From the NCBI RefSeq assembly GCF_003326475.1, contig NZ_JPWA01000002.1:124001-188000 (forward strand): a DNA stretch of 64,000 nucleotides, given 5' to 3'. Below are positions 35,439-44,384 of the stretch, piece after piece. The DNA is from Thalassospira xianhensis MCCC 1A02616 (GTDB taxonomy: Bacteria; Pseudomonadota; Alphaproteobacteria; Rhodospirillales; Thalassospiraceae). The translations under genes and the position numbers were made by a program. The notes beneath the pieces were generated by a model, which was not told the DNA's origin, made no database searches, and saw only the letters and a program-made list of their open reading frames with translations. Position 1 is the stretch's first letter. The number at the start of each line of letters is the position of its first letter.

Positions 35439-36929
35439 ATGTCTGTGTTGAGTTTCTTTTCGTCTAAGAAGAATGGTCTGGCTTCTGAAACGCTTGTTGC
35501 ACTTGAAAAATCGCTGGCTGCAATCGAGTTTGAAACGGATGGTACGATCATTCGTGCAAACGATAATTTCCTGAGTTTGATGGGCTACAGCCTTTCGGAA
35601 ATCACGGGAAAGCATCATCGTATCTTTGTGCCGACCCAAATTCGTAACGCACCGGAATATGATTTGTTCTGGAAAGACCTGACAGCGGGCCAATTCAAAA
35701 GCCAAGCGTTCCCGCGTATCACCAAAAGCGGAAAGCAGGTTTGGATCGAGGCAACCTATAACCCCGTGTTTGACCGGAAGGGGAAGGTGGCAAAGATTGT
35801 CAAGTTCGCATCTGATATTACCGCCCGTCAGGAAAAGCTTGCCGAGCTTGATGGCAAGGTGGATGCAATCGGCCGCAGTCAGGCGGTGATCGAATTTGAC
35901 CTGGATGGAACAATTCGGGACGCGAACGACAATTTTCTGTCGGTGATGGGATATGAGCTTTCGGAAATTCAGGGCCGACATCACAGGATGTTTGTGGAGC
36001 CAGAATATGCAAGGGGTGCCGATTACGCGGATTTCTGGAGAGATTTGCGCGCAGGCAATTTCACCGCACAACAGTTCAAACGCATTGCAAAGGGCGGACG
36101 CGTGGTGTGGATCGAGGCATCCTATAACCCGATCTTTGATGCCAATGGTGTGCCTTACAAGGTTGTCAAATTCGCAACCGATGTGACCGAACAGGTCAAT
36201 CTTCTGATTGATCTGAAAGCGATGATCGATAACAACTTTTCCGAAATTGATCAAAGTCTGTACCAATTGGACGAGAAGTCGGTCTTTGCGGTTTCGGTTT
36301 CCAGTGAAACATCGGCAAATGTTCAGGCCGTTGCAGCAGGGTCCGAAGAATTGGCGGCATCGATTGCGGAAATTTCGCGCAGCATGTCCGAGGCCAGAAC
36401 ATCCACCGATCGGGTTTTCGAAAAAACGGTTCTTGCTGGTCGATCAACCGACAAAATGACCGAAGTTGTTGCGGCAATGGGCAATATCGTCGAAGTGATC
36501 CAGAATATTGCCAGCCAGATCAATCTGCTTGCGCTTAATGCGACAATAGAGTCCGCGCGTGCAGGTGAGGCCGGAAAAGGTTTTGCTGTTGTTGCGACCG
36601 AGGTCAAAAACCTTGCCAACCAGGCCGCGCGGGCAACCGAACAGATCTCCGGCGAGATCGGCGGGATTCAGGGTATTGCAGCCGAGGTTGTCGATGTACT
36701 GGGATCTATCCGTACCGATGTAGAAACTGTTCTGAACAACGTGACGACAATTTCTTCGGCGGTGGAAGAACAGAGCGCCGTGACGCAGGAAGTTTCAGGG
36801 AACATGCAAAGCATGGCGACATCGGTTGAAAGTTTTGCAGCGACCATTGACGCGATCAAATCGTCAGCAACCAGTGTCGCTGGAACGGTCGGACGTACGC
36901 GCGAAGCAGCGATGGTGCTGGCACGCTAA
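35439..36929 (+). CDS. Soluble PAS-PAS methyl-accepting chemotaxis-type protein
   Basis: 496 residues from the ATG at 35439, which has GAGG six bases upstream; an ATG at 35427 is possible. It has two tandem PAS domains (about 20-125 and 140-250) that look like a duplication: each has DGTI-x-(R/D)AN DNFLS(L/V)MGY and a VWIEA(T/S)YNP motif. A signalling domain follows (about 260-490) with the conserved tip [20 protein letters not shown]. There is no membrane segment and no CheR/CheB-binding C-terminal pentapeptide. The layout resembles Pseudomonas BdlA. Redox or energy sensing through bound heme or flavin is plausible but not shown. Confidence 0.9.
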   Translation: MSVLSFFSSKKNGLASETLVALEKSLAAIEFETDGTIIRANDNFLSLMGYSLSEITGKHHRIFVPTQIRNAPEYDLFWKDLTAGQFKSQAFPRITKSGKQVWIEATYNPVFDRKGKVAKIVKFASDITARQEKLAELDGKVDAIGRSQAVIEFDLDGTIRDANDNFLSVMGYELSEIQGRHHRMFVEPEYARGADYADFWRDLRAGNFTAQQFKRIAKGGRVVWIEASYNPIFDANGVPYKVVKFATDVTEQVNLLIDLKAMIDNNFSEIDQSLYQLDEKSVFAVSVSSETSANVQAVAAGSEELAASIAEISRSMSEARTSTDRVFEKTVLAGRSTDKMTEVVAAMGNIVEVIQNIASQINLLALNATIESARAGEAGKGFAVVATEVKNLANQAARATEQISGEIGGIQGIAAEVVDVLGSIRTDVETVLNNVTTISSAVEEQSAVTQEVSGNMQSMATSVESFAATIDAIKSSATSVAGTVGRTREAAMVLAR

Positions 36930-36955
36930 GAAAAACCGGAAGACGGGGTGGGGGA

Positions 36956-36985
36956 AGGGCGCGGCCATATGGCTGCGCCCTTTTT
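36956..36985 (+). terminator. Terminator of the chemoreceptor gene
   Basis: Stem AGGGCGCGGCC / GGCTGCGCCCT with one wobble and a four-base loop, then TTTTTG. Confidence 0.88.
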
Positions 36986-37005
36986 GTCAGTTTATGGCTT
37001 GCGTG

Positions 37006-37350
37006 TCAGAAAAGGCGTCCGCCATTGGGAACGTTGCGTTCCGGGGCGATCAGGACAATGCCTTTGTCGTCCTGGCCGTCGGGAAAGCCCAGGCAGAGAA
37101 ATTCGGACATGAAGGGGCCAACCTGTTTTTTGGGGAAATTGACCACACCGGCGACCTGACGCCCGATCAGACTTTCGGGCGTGTAATATTTGGTGATCTG
37201 GGCCGATGTTTTGCGGGTACCGATTTCCGGTCCGAAATCCACCCAGAGCTTGAGAGCCGGGCGGCGGGCTTCAGGGAATTCCTGTGCGTCGACGACGGTC
37301 CCGACACGGATGTCCACTTTCAGGAAGTCATCAAAACTGATCTCGCTCAT
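37006..37350 (-). CDS. csaA: CsaA-like tRNA-binding domain protein
   Basis: 114 residues from the ATG at 37350, preceded by GGAG. It is a single OB-fold EMAP/tRNA-binding domain: FDDFLKVDIRVGTVVDAQEF at the N-terminus and VGPFMSEFLCLGFPD at the C-terminus. The length and motifs match CsaA, a homodimeric tRNA-binding protein described as a secretion-related chaperone in Bacillus. It lies alone between the chemoreceptor and phasin genes. The protein family is certain; the cellular role in this organism is not. Confidence 0.9.
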   Translation of the reverse strand: MSEISFDDFLKVDIRVGTVVDAQEFPEARRPALKLWVDFGPEIGTRKTSAQITKYYTPESLIGRQVAGVVNFPKKQVGPFMSEFLCLGFPDGQDDKGIVLIAPERNVPNGGRLF

Positions 37351-37454
37351 AAATTTTTCTCCGATGGATTTGAGCCAGATTAGCGGGATCACAGTTTGCC
37401 GTTAAGGGCTTATCGATGCGTTTGGGCAGATCAGGAGTTTGGGCAAAAGCACAA

Positions 37455-37485
37455 ATAAAAACGGCAGAGCCAGAAGGCTCTGCCG
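37455..37485 (-). terminator. Terminator of the phasin gene
   Basis: Perfect ten-base-pair stem CGGCAGAGCC / GGCTCTGCCG with a four-base loop. On the minus strand it is followed by TTTTTATTTG. Confidence 0.9.
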
Positions 37486-37517
37486 GAAGGTGATAACGGG
37501 AAAAGTTATCAGCTAGA

Positions 37518-37970
37518 TTATTTTGCAGTGGCGGTCTTTTCGATCGCCGACTTGAACTCGTCGAGAGATTCGGTAAAGCGGGTCTGCAGAAGAGCAAGAG
37601 CTTCTTCCTGAGACTTGCTTACCAGGCCGGACAGTTCCTTGGCATTGGCGAGGGCTTCTTCGTAAGCGGCTTTTGCAGCTTCGGTCTGCTTTGCAGCAGC
37701 AGCCATCGGGTTGTCAGCAGGAGTAGCAGCGAAATCTTTGCCCTGGGTCTGAACTTTATCCAGCAGCGTTTTGAAAATTTCGCTCTGACGCTGAGCAACA
37801 GCCTGGAAACCGTCGAAGGCAACCTTGTTGGCTTTGGTCAGGGCTTCAACGTTTTTACGCTGAAACGCCATCATCTCGTTCACGTCGACACCCGGAATTT
37901 TGAAATCCGCAGTGTATTTGGTGAAGTCGAGATCGAAGAACGGGTTGGTAGCCTTTTTAGCGGCAGTCAT
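37518..37970 (-). CDS. phaP: Phasin family protein (PHA granule-associated)
   Basis: 150 residues from the ATG at 37970. Phasin_2 type, mostly amphipathic helix: MMAFQRKNVEALTKANKVAF and GFQAVAQRQSEIFKTLL are the family core, with an alanine-rich C-terminal half. Phasins coat PHA granules and control their size and number. It is not adjacent to the synthase genes but has TGC/GCA palindromes upstream like those near phaR, consistent with PhaR repression relieved when polymer accumulates. Monocistronic. Confidence 0.93.
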   Translation of the reverse strand: MTAAKKATNPFFDLDFTKYTADFKIPGVDVNEMMAFQRKNVEALTKANKVAFDGFQAVAQRQSEIFKTLLDKVQTQGKDFAATPADNPMAAAAKQTEAAKAAYEEALANAKELSGLVSKSQEEALALLQTRFTESLDEFKSAIEKTATAK

Positions 37971-38018
37971 GGTGTGCGCTCCATCAGCAATTTGCAACAG
38001 GTGTGGAATGAGGCGCTA

Positions 38019-38093
38019 TTGTGCGCCGCACAAATTCAACTGCAATATGAAGGAATGAACCGTTTCCGTCAAGGTTTATTTTGCAGTGCACAA
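38019..38093. promoter_or_regulatory. Candidate PhaR operators before phasin
   Basis: A perfect 15-base palindrome TTGTGCG-C-CGCACAA lies at 38019-38033, and a related TTGCAGTGCACAA at 38081-38093, 49 and 111 bases upstream of the phasin ATG. The TGC/GCA half-sites match the general pattern of PhaR binding sites reported in other alphaproteobacteria. Confidence 0.6.
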
Positions 38094-38169
38094 AAACTTC
38101 ATGGTTTGGTTTTTGTTTAATGAAATAACCTTGGGTTATGGTTTCCTGTCCCTGTTTCAGATCAGATAG

Positions 38170-38874
38170 TTAGGGCGCGGTGCTGCGGTTTTCAGCAGAC
38201 GGGGATGTCTGTTCGGTGTGGTCGGCCCGACGACATCTTTGTGCAAACCGGTCACATTTTTTCTGAATTTTTCCGCAAACCCGGCTTAGCCGGGAAATAC
38301 CGGTGCCAATCCGTTTGTCCCATTCGCTGCCGCGTGACAGAGCGCGATCAAGGGCGGCCATGGTCGGTCCGAAATCGGCTGTCTCATCCTCAAGCCATTG
38401 CTTGAAGCACCGGGCATAAATCGTGCCCATCCCAGCCACGCGCAGGCTGCCATGCAGACCCCCGGTGGTAAAGCCGCTGGCATCAAGCATCCAGCGCATC
38501 GAGCCGAAATGTGTCTTGATCGCACGTAGTGTGTCCGCCGGGCCAAGATCACCGCCGCTGGCGACGATGGAACGAAGGGCGGGGCGATAGGGTGCCAGCG
38601 CATCAAACCGCGCCATCATCACCGCGATCAGGCGATCATGACCGGGCTCGTTGAAGTCGGCGGGATCAAGATCGGCAAGAACGATCCGGTCGATCCTGCG
38701 CACGAACTGGCGCAGGATATCGGCCTTGCTTTTGAAATGATCAAACGCAACCCCGATATCGACACCTGCCGATTGCGCGATGTCGATCATGGTGACGTCA
38801 TGCCAGCGTCCGGCTGCGGCCACATCCATGGCAGCATCAATCAGTCTGGTTTGCGGGTCTTTCTTTGCCGGCAT
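38170..38874 (-). CDS. TetR-family transcriptional regulator
   Basis: 234 residues. The N-terminal HTH (about 8-55) has TRLIDAAMDVAAAGRWHDVT, then MIDIAQSAGVDIGVAFDHFKSKADIL. The helical ligand domain follows. The last about 35 residues are polar and cysteine-containing (RVCGKIQKKCDRFAQRCRRA), longer than usual for the family. It begins 25 bases after the proC stop on the same strand, so it is probably co-transcribed with proC. The target and ligand are unknown. Confidence 0.88.
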   Translation of the reverse strand: MPAKKDPQTRLIDAAMDVAAAGRWHDVTMIDIAQSAGVDIGVAFDHFKSKADILRQFVRRIDRIVLADLDPADFNEPGHDRLIAVMMARFDALAPYRPALRSIVASGGDLGPADTLRAIKTHFGSMRWMLDASGFTTGGLHGSLRVAGMGTIYARCFKQWLEDETADFGPTMAALDRALSRGSEWDKRIGTGISRLSRVCGKIQKKCDRFAQRCRRADHTEQTSPSAENRSTAP

Positions 38875-38898
38875 GATCGTCTCCTTGATTGTTTATGC

Positions 38899-39714
38899 TT
38901 ATCCCGCCAGTTCGACGGAACGTTTCCGGGCGGCTTCAACTGCGCGGGTCATCAGGTCGGGCAGGCCGTTCTGCGCATCCATCAGTACCGAAAGAGCGGC
39001 GGCCGTGGTGCCGCCGGGGCTTGTGACATTTTCGCGCAGGGTGGATGCGGTTTCCTCGCTGGCATCCAGAAGGAAGCCTGCCCCGACAACCGTCTGGCGC
39101 GCCAGAATCATCGCCTGATCAGCCGGAAGACCAGCAGCCTCACCAGCTTGGGCCATGGCTTCGACCAGATGGAAGATATAGGCAGGCCCACTACCCGAAA
39201 GGGCTGTGACCGCATCCATCAGGCTTTCATCGCTTACCCACGAAACCATGCCGACGGTGGCCAGAAGCGTTTCGCACATGTCGCGTTGTGCCTGGCTGAC
39301 ATTGTCGGTCGGGCACATTACGGTCATGCCACGCGATACGGCAGCCGGGGTATTGGGCATGGCGCGAACGATGCGCGCAGTCTCGCCCAGGTGACCGGCA
39401 AAGAAGTCGATGGTTTTGCCAGCGGCAACCGACAGGAAGACCGTTTCGGCACGAACCAGCGGTTTGTAACTGTCGATCACATCGGGCAGGACCTGCGGCT
39501 TGACCGCAAACAGGATCACCTGCGGGATGAAATCCTGCGGGACTTCGGTGACATCGGTAATGCCATGAACGCCATAGCGGGTTGACAGTTTTTCGGCGGC
39601 TTCGGCCTGTTCTACGATATAGACATTGTCCGATTTAAGCCCTTTGGCCAGCCAGCCTTCCAGCATGGCACTGCCCATTTTGCCACAGCCGACCAGCAAT
39701 AGACGCGTATTCAT
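38899..39714 (-). CDS. proC: Pyrroline-5-carboxylate reductase
   Basis: 271 residues from the ATG at 39714. NADPH-dependent last step of proline synthesis. The Rossmann motif LLLVGCGKMGSAMLEGW is at the N-terminus and VRAMPNTPAAVSRGMTVM is in the middle. The C-terminal dimerisation domain carries ALSGSGPAYIFHLVEAM and the GATASGGTTxxAL-like block (SPGGTTAAALSVL). It is upstream of and close to the TetR gene. proB is in this window at 563-1678. Confidence 0.95.
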   Translation of the reverse strand: MNTRLLLVGCGKMGSAMLEGWLAKGLKSDNVYIVEQAEAAEKLSTRYGVHGITDVTEVPQDFIPQVILFAVKPQVLPDVIDSYKPLVRAETVFLSVAAGKTIDFFAGHLGETARIVRAMPNTPAAVSRGMTVMCPTDNVSQAQRDMCETLLATVGMVSWVSDESLMDAVTALSGSGPAYIFHLVEAMAQAGEAAGLPADQAMILARQTVVGAGFLLDASEETASTLRENVTSPGGTTAAALSVLMDAQNGLPDLMTRAVEAARKRSVELAG

Positions 39715-40060
39715 CAAATCTGCTCCGATTTTTCCATCCCTGACTGCCGAACATGTGTGGATCAGCAATCGCAATGCAATGCCGTAGCGATGTTCTCAAG
39801 GTGGGTCAAGTCGGTCACAGGGGCAAGGGGAGTGACAAAATTCACAGAATCTGGCCGTCAAATATCGTGACGCGGGGTGTTTTTCCAAGAGAAGTAACCG
39901 ACACGGGATTTTGTGTTGTTCAGGGGATTATTCCGTCACTACCGCCGGGATTTATATCGAATCAGACATTGGGTGGGATGCGCAAAAAAAATTAACGCCA
40001 GCAGCAAAAAGGGCCGACGCGATGCCGACCCTTTTAGAAATTCGTGGCGGATAAACAAGT
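39715..40060. other. Intergenic region between YbjN gene and proC
   Basis: This 346-base gap holds the YbjN terminator at 40003-40035. The rest, presumably including the proC promoter, shows no convincing gene or clear repeat. A short open frame at 39753-39995 lacks a ribosome binding site and recognisable content. Confidence 0.5.
40003..40035 (-). terminator. Terminator of the YbjN gene
   Basis: Ten-base-pair stem AAAAGGGCCG / CGACCCTTTT with one wobble and a nine-base loop. On the minus strand it is followed by TTTTTGCTG. Confidence 0.82.
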
Positions 40061-40567
40061 CTATGCCTGTCCAACAGGTTCCAGCATCGAATGGGTCAAT
40101 GCTTCGTCCGGGGTTTTACCCTGACCCAGAACGAAGTTGAAGGCCGGGAAAAAGCGTTCGCATTCGGAAACAGCGATATCAATCAGTTCTTCGAACTGTT
40201 CAACCATCGGTGGTACATCGCCGCCGAACAAAAGCGTATGGCGGAACAGCGGCATGTTTTCATCCAGCCACAATCCGAAATGGCCGAGCCAAAGCTGTTC
40301 ATTGCACTTTGCCAGCAATTCATAGATGCGCGGACGGAGGGGTTCGGGCACGAACAGATCATAGCAGCAGGCAATGTGAAGCGCTTCGGCATCTTCGCGC
40401 CAGGTGAAATAGACCAGATACGTGCACCAATGCGCCGGGATTTCTACAACGACTTCATCTTCGCTGCGACGTTCCACGTGCCAGTCATTCGTGCGGGCGA
40501 TATCTTCGACAAGAAGCAACGGGTTTTCGTCGCCAAGGTCGCCGATATCTTCCAGATGGTCGTTCAT
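40061..40567 (-). CDS. YbjN domain-containing protein
   Basis: 168 residues. An acidic N-terminus is followed by the YbjN/sensory-transduction-regulator fold with WHVERRSEDEVVVEIPAHWC, FTWREDAEALHIACCYDLFV, and then LLAKCNEQLWLGHFGLWLDE. YbjN proteins resemble type III secretion chaperones and affect motility and stress responses when overexpressed in E. coli; the biochemical role is unknown. It is downstream of ubiK on the same strand after about 190 bases. Confidence 0.88.
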   Translation of the reverse strand: MNDHLEDIGDLGDENPLLLVEDIARTNDWHVERRSEDEVVVEIPAHWCTYLVYFTWREDAEALHIACCYDLFVPEPLRPRIYELLAKCNEQLWLGHFGLWLDENMPLFRHTLLFGGDVPPMVEQFEELIDIAVSECERFFPAFNFVLGQGKTPDEALTHSMLEPVGQA

Positions 40568-40757
40568 ATAAATTTGCCAGTCTCTGCATATGCGAAAGGG
40601 CGCGCACTATATGCCGGTGCCCGCCGCGTTTCAACCGCCCCGCGACGCAGGACAGAAATGAATTTCATGTGATCGGCAATCCGCGGTTCCCGGCCGACCT
40701 TTCCGCGACCCTGTTATGAACGGCGTTCCTTGCCTGTATGTGGGGATGATTTCCCGG

Positions 40758-41075
40758 TTATGCGTCTTTTTTTGCAGCCGGTTTGCTGCTGGTGCGTTTG
40801 GGGGCCGTTTTTGTTGCTGGTTTCTCGGTCTTTGCCAGACGTTCTTCAAGTTCGGCAATTCTGGCTTCGAGACCGTCAATACGTTCGGCGGCACGGATGG
40901 CGACATCATGTACGACGTCGAATTCTTCGCGCGTTACCATGTCCATCCCGGCCAGAATTTTTTCAAACTGCTGGCGGACAAGTGCATCAATCTCGCCCTT
41001 CATGCCGGTCATGGTGCCCAGTGCGGAATTGGTGACACGGGTCAGGTCGTCCAGAATACGGTTGTTGATCTGCAT
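40758..41075 (-). CDS. ubiK: Ubiquinone biosynthesis accessory factor UbiK (BMFP)
   Basis: 105 residues from the ATG at 41075. BMFP domain: MQINNRILDDLTRVTNSALG, then a helical VTREEFDVVHDVAIRAAERI and a coiled coil GLEARIAELEERLAKTE. The C-terminal tail is Lys/Ala/Thr-rich, a common feature. UbiK assists the soluble ubiquinone-synthesis complex with UbiJ. Divergent from hldD. The first residues may be translated from an upstream ATG at 41135 but the chosen start fits the family. Confidence 0.87.
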   Translation of the reverse strand: MQINNRILDDLTRVTNSALGTMTGMKGEIDALVRQQFEKILAGMDMVTREEFDVVHDVAIRAAERIDGLEARIAELEERLAKTEKPATKTAPKRTSSKPAAKKDA

Positions 41076-41318
41076 CTTTGTCTCCGGCTTTTGGGCAATA
41101 TCGACTGTTACGGCGTATCCGCAAAACATGCGCATAATATGGGCCTTGCGCCCCGCAAGGCAAGTTGATCGTCAATCGGGCTTATATCAAGGAAAAACAA
41201 ACGGCTTTGCTTGCCCCAGACCGGGGCGGGGCCTATAAAGTTGTCAGTTTCAATATTCGACTGCCCAGAGGGCTGCAAAAGGCCACAAAGAAGGCCAACG
41301 TGCCGCGAGGAGAATGCA

Positions 41319-42305
41319 ATGCTGATCGTAACCGGTGGCGCCGGATTTATCGGGTCCAATATCGTGGCTGCCCTTGAAGAACGGGGCGAAACCGAAATTG
41401 TGGTTGTTGATCGCCTGCGCGACGGGATCAAATGGAAAAACATCGCAAAGCGTAACCTGCGCGATATCGTGCATCCCGATGATCTTCCGGCTTTCCTTGA
41501 AGCGCATAATAACGACGTTGACGCCATTTTCCACATGGGCGCGATTTCGGCTACGACCGAACGTGACGCCGACAAGATCGTGCAGAACAATTACAAGCTC
41601 ACGACTTGGCTTTGGGAATGGTGCGCACGGCATTCATCACGTTTGATCTATGCGTCGTCGGCGGCGACCTATGGCGATGGCAAGCAGGGCTTTGACGACA
41701 GTTTCGATCAGGCCGATCTGGCAAAACTGGCACCGCTTAATGCCTATGGCTGGTCAAAACATGCAACCGATCGCCGGTTCCGGACCATCCTTGATCAGAA
41801 CGGTTTCCGCCCGAAACAGTGGGCCGGGCTTAAGTTCTTTAATGTCTATGGCCCGAACGAATATCACAAGGGCGGCATGCGGTCAGTCGTATCGCAGATG
41901 TTTGACAAGCTTTCGGCGGGTGAAACCGCAACCCTGTTCAAGTCACACCATCCCGATTACGAGGATGGCGGACAGCTTCGTGATTTTGTCTGGATCGGTG
42001 ATGTTGTCGACATTATCATGTGGCTTTACGACAATCCGCAGGTCAGCGACCTGTTTAACGTTGGCACCGGCAAGGCACGCAGTTTCAAGGATCTGGCCCT
42101 TTCGGTGTTTGGCGCGATCGGCAAGGAACCCGATATCCAGTACGTGCCGACACCCGAAAGCATCCGAGACAAATACCAGTACTTCACCGAAGCCAATATG
42201 ACCAAGCTGCGCGCGTGTGGGTATGGCGCGAACATGACCCCGCTTGAAGAAGGGGTGCGGCAATATATTCAGGATTACCTTGCGACCGAGGACCCGTTCC
42301 GTTGA
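41319..42305 (+). CDS. hldD: ADP-L-glycero-D-manno-heptose 6-epimerase
   Basis: 328 residues from the ATG at 41319, six bases after GAGGAG. An SDR-type epimerase with the NADP-binding motif MLIVTGGAGFIGSN, active-site YGWSKHATDRRFR with the catalytic Tyr and Lys, and HldD-typical FNVYGPNEYHKGGMRSVV. It makes the heptose of the lipopolysaccharide inner core. Divergent from ubiK; lgt follows on the same strand 95 bases downstream. Confidence 0.95.
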   Translation: MLIVTGGAGFIGSNIVAALEERGETEIVVVDRLRDGIKWKNIAKRNLRDIVHPDDLPAFLEAHNNDVDAIFHMGAISATTERDADKIVQNNYKLTTWLWEWCARHSSRLIYASSAATYGDGKQGFDDSFDQADLAKLAPLNAYGWSKHATDRRFRTILDQNGFRPKQWAGLKFFNVYGPNEYHKGGMRSVVSQMFDKLSAGETATLFKSHHPDYEDGGQLRDFVWIGDVVDIIMWLYDNPQVSDLFNVGTGKARSFKDLALSVFGAIGKEPDIQYVPTPESIRDKYQYFTEANMTKLRACGYGANMTPLEEGVRQYIQDYLATEDPFR

Positions 42306-42400
42306 TCCGATGCGGGGCGGGGACTGTTTGCCATGTTCCTGCCCTGATCGTTTGCCACCAGTCGGTAAATTAACAAACATACGTCACGGAGTTTCCCCTG

Positions 42401-43249
42401 ATGCTGAGCCTAGCCTTTCCGGCGATTGACCCGATCGCGATCTCTATCGGTCCGATTGCAATCCGCTGGTATGCCCTTGCCTATATTGCCGGGTTGCTGC
42501 TTGGCTGGCGTTACGTCGTCTATTACTGCACCAAGACGCCCAATATCATGAGCAAACGTGATATCGATGATTTGCTTTTCTGGGCGACGCTTGGTGTCAT
42601 TCTTGGCGGGCGGCTGGGATATATCCTGTTTTACAATCTGGAATATTACATTGAGAACCCGGCCAATATCCTGAAGGTATGGCAGGGCGGCATGGCATTC
42701 CATGGCGGGTTCATGGGCGTGATCGTGGCGATCATCCTGTTCGCGCGCAAACGCGGTATTTCCATTCTGGCGGTGTTGGATGCTGCGGCGGTGGCAACAC
42801 CGATCGGGCTGTTTTTCGGGCGGATTGCCAATTTCATCAACGGCGAACTGTTTGGCCGGGTTACGGATTCCCCGCTTGGTATGGTGTTTCCGCATGGCGG
42901 GCCGGAACCACGCCACCCCAGCCAGCTCTATGAAGCAGCCCTTGAGGGGCTGGTCCTGTTTATCGTCCTGTTCGCCCTGTCGCGTAGCGCCTATGTCCGC
43001 CATCGTCCGGGGATACTTGGCGGAACGTTCGTCGCCGGTTATGGCATTTCGCGCATCATCGTCGAGTTTTTCCGCCAGCCAGATGCTCAGCTTGGTTTCC
43101 TGACGTTTGGGGCAACCATGGGGCAGTTGCTGTCGATCCCGATGGTTCTTGTCGGGGTGGGTGGCATTATCTATGGGATGAAAGCCGCACAGATTGAAAC
43201 GCGCAAGCTTCCAAAAGACGACCAGGCAAAAGACGGACAGAAGGCGTGA
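42401..43249 (+). CDS. lgt: Prolipoprotein diacylglyceryl transferase
   Basis: 282 residues, seven membrane helices. Transfers diacylglycerol to the lipobox Cys of prelipoproteins. Signature elements are GGRLGYILFYN with the conserved Arg and WQGGMAFHGGFMG with the essential His-Gly-Gly, followed by GRIANFINGELFGRVTD and PRHPSQLYEA. The stop overlaps the GTG start of the next gene, so both are co-translated. It is placed with hldD and other envelope genes. Confidence 0.96.
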   Translation: MLSLAFPAIDPIAISIGPIAIRWYALAYIAGLLLGWRYVVYYCTKTPNIMSKRDIDDLLFWATLGVILGGRLGYILFYNLEYYIENPANILKVWQGGMAFHGGFMGVIVAIILFARKRGISILAVLDAAAVATPIGLFFGRIANFINGELFGRVTDSPLGMVFPHGGPEPRHPSQLYEAALEGLVLFIVLFALSRSAYVRHRPGILGGTFVAGYGISRIIVEFFRQPDAQLGFLTFGATMGQLLSIPMVLVGVGGIIYGMKAAQIETRKLPKDDQAKDGQKA

Positions 43250-44373
43250 CTGGGACTCCCGACAAAACATTGCTCGACCATTTGAAGCGGCGCATCGCGC
43301 TTGACGGGCCGATCACGATTGCCGACTTCATGAACGAGGCGCTTGCCCATCCCGAGCATGGCTATTATCGCAAACAGGATCCGTTCGGACGCAAGGGCGA
43401 TTTCATTACCGCACCCGAAATCAGCCAGATGTTTGGCGAACTTATAGGGCTTTGGGCGGCGGTAACGTGGCAGCAGATGGGAAGCCCGCGCAAGGTCAAC
43501 CTTGTGGAACTGGGACCGGGGCGTGGAACTTTGATGGCTGATGCCCTGCGCGCGGTGCGCAATGTGCCGGGGCTTTCCGATGCGCTGACAGTGCGGTTTG
43601 TTGAAACCAGCCCGGTTTTGCGCACCCATCAGCAAACCGCGATCATGCCTTACGGCATTCCTGCGACCTGGCACGAGGCATTTGACGAAATTCCGGCGGG
43701 CGGCAACTCTCCGATGATCGTGATCGGGAACGAGTTTTTCGATGCCCTGCCAATCCGCCAGTTTGAACGGGCATCTCATGGTTGGTCCGAACGGCTGGTT
43801 GGTGTGGATGCCAATACGGGCGAGCTTGGTTTTGTCCGCGGGGCCGAAACCCCGGTTACTGATGCATTGGTTCCGGCAACCTTGCGCGGAACCGCAAAGT
43901 CCGGCGATATTTTCGAAAGCTGCCCGGCGGCGATTGCGATTGCAGATCAGGTCGCACGCCGTCTGAACGAAGTTGGCGGGGCTGCATTGTTTATCGATTA
44001 CGGCCACCCGCATAGCGCGTTTGGCGATACGTTGCAGGCGCTTAAAGATCACAAATATCATCCGATACTGGAACAGCCGGGTGATGCGGACCTGACGGCA
44101 CATGTTGATTTTGCTGCTATCGGACGGGCGATGCTGGAAGCGGATGCAAGGATCGGGGCGGTTCTGACGCAGGGTACGTTCCTCAGGATGCTGGGGATTG
44201 AGCAGCGTGCTGAACTTTTGAAAGAAAATGCCGACGACGCGCAGGCCGGGTCGATTGACGCGGCCCTCGCGCGCCTGATCGATGCCGATCAGATGGGAAC
44301 ACTTTTTAAAGTGCTGATCGGATATGGTCGCGAAACTGCACCGCCGCCCTGTGTCAGCGGTGCCGAGGGATAA
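43246..44373 (+). CDS. MidA/NDUFAF7-family SAM-dependent methyltransferase
   Basis: 375 residues from a GTG overlapping the lgt stop. Family blocks: GPITIADFMNEALAHPEHGYY near the N-terminus, the SAM loop VELGPGRGTLMADAL, and IVIGNEFFDALPI, followed by ALFIDYGHPHSAFGDTLQAL. In mitochondria NDUFAF7 dimethylates an arginine of a complex I subunit. The bacterial substrate is not settled. It is followed after 11 bases by pgeF, so lgt-midA-pgeF form a unit. Confidence 0.92.
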   Translation: MTGTPDKTLLDHLKRRIALDGPITIADFMNEALAHPEHGYYRKQDPFGRKGDFITAPEISQMFGELIGLWAAVTWQQMGSPRKVNLVELGPGRGTLMADALRAVRNVPGLSDALTVRFVETSPVLRTHQQTAIMPYGIPATWHEAFDEIPAGGNSPMIVIGNEFFDALPIRQFERASHGWSERLVGVDANTGELGFVRGAETPVTDALVPATLRGTAKSGDIFESCPAAIAIADQVARRLNEVGGAALFIDYGHPHSAFGDTLQALKDHKYHPILEQPGDADLTAHVDFAAIGRAMLEADARIGAVLTQGTFLRMLGIEQRAELLKENADDAQAGSIDAALARLIDADQMGTLFKVLIGYGRETAPPPCVSGAEG

Positions 44374-44384
44374 CGGAGTTCTCG

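Noticed and set aside
35285-35467. 60-codon plus-strand frame after fpr
   Set aside because: Starts within the fpr terminator and runs into the chemoreceptor gene; composition is that of non-coding DNA.
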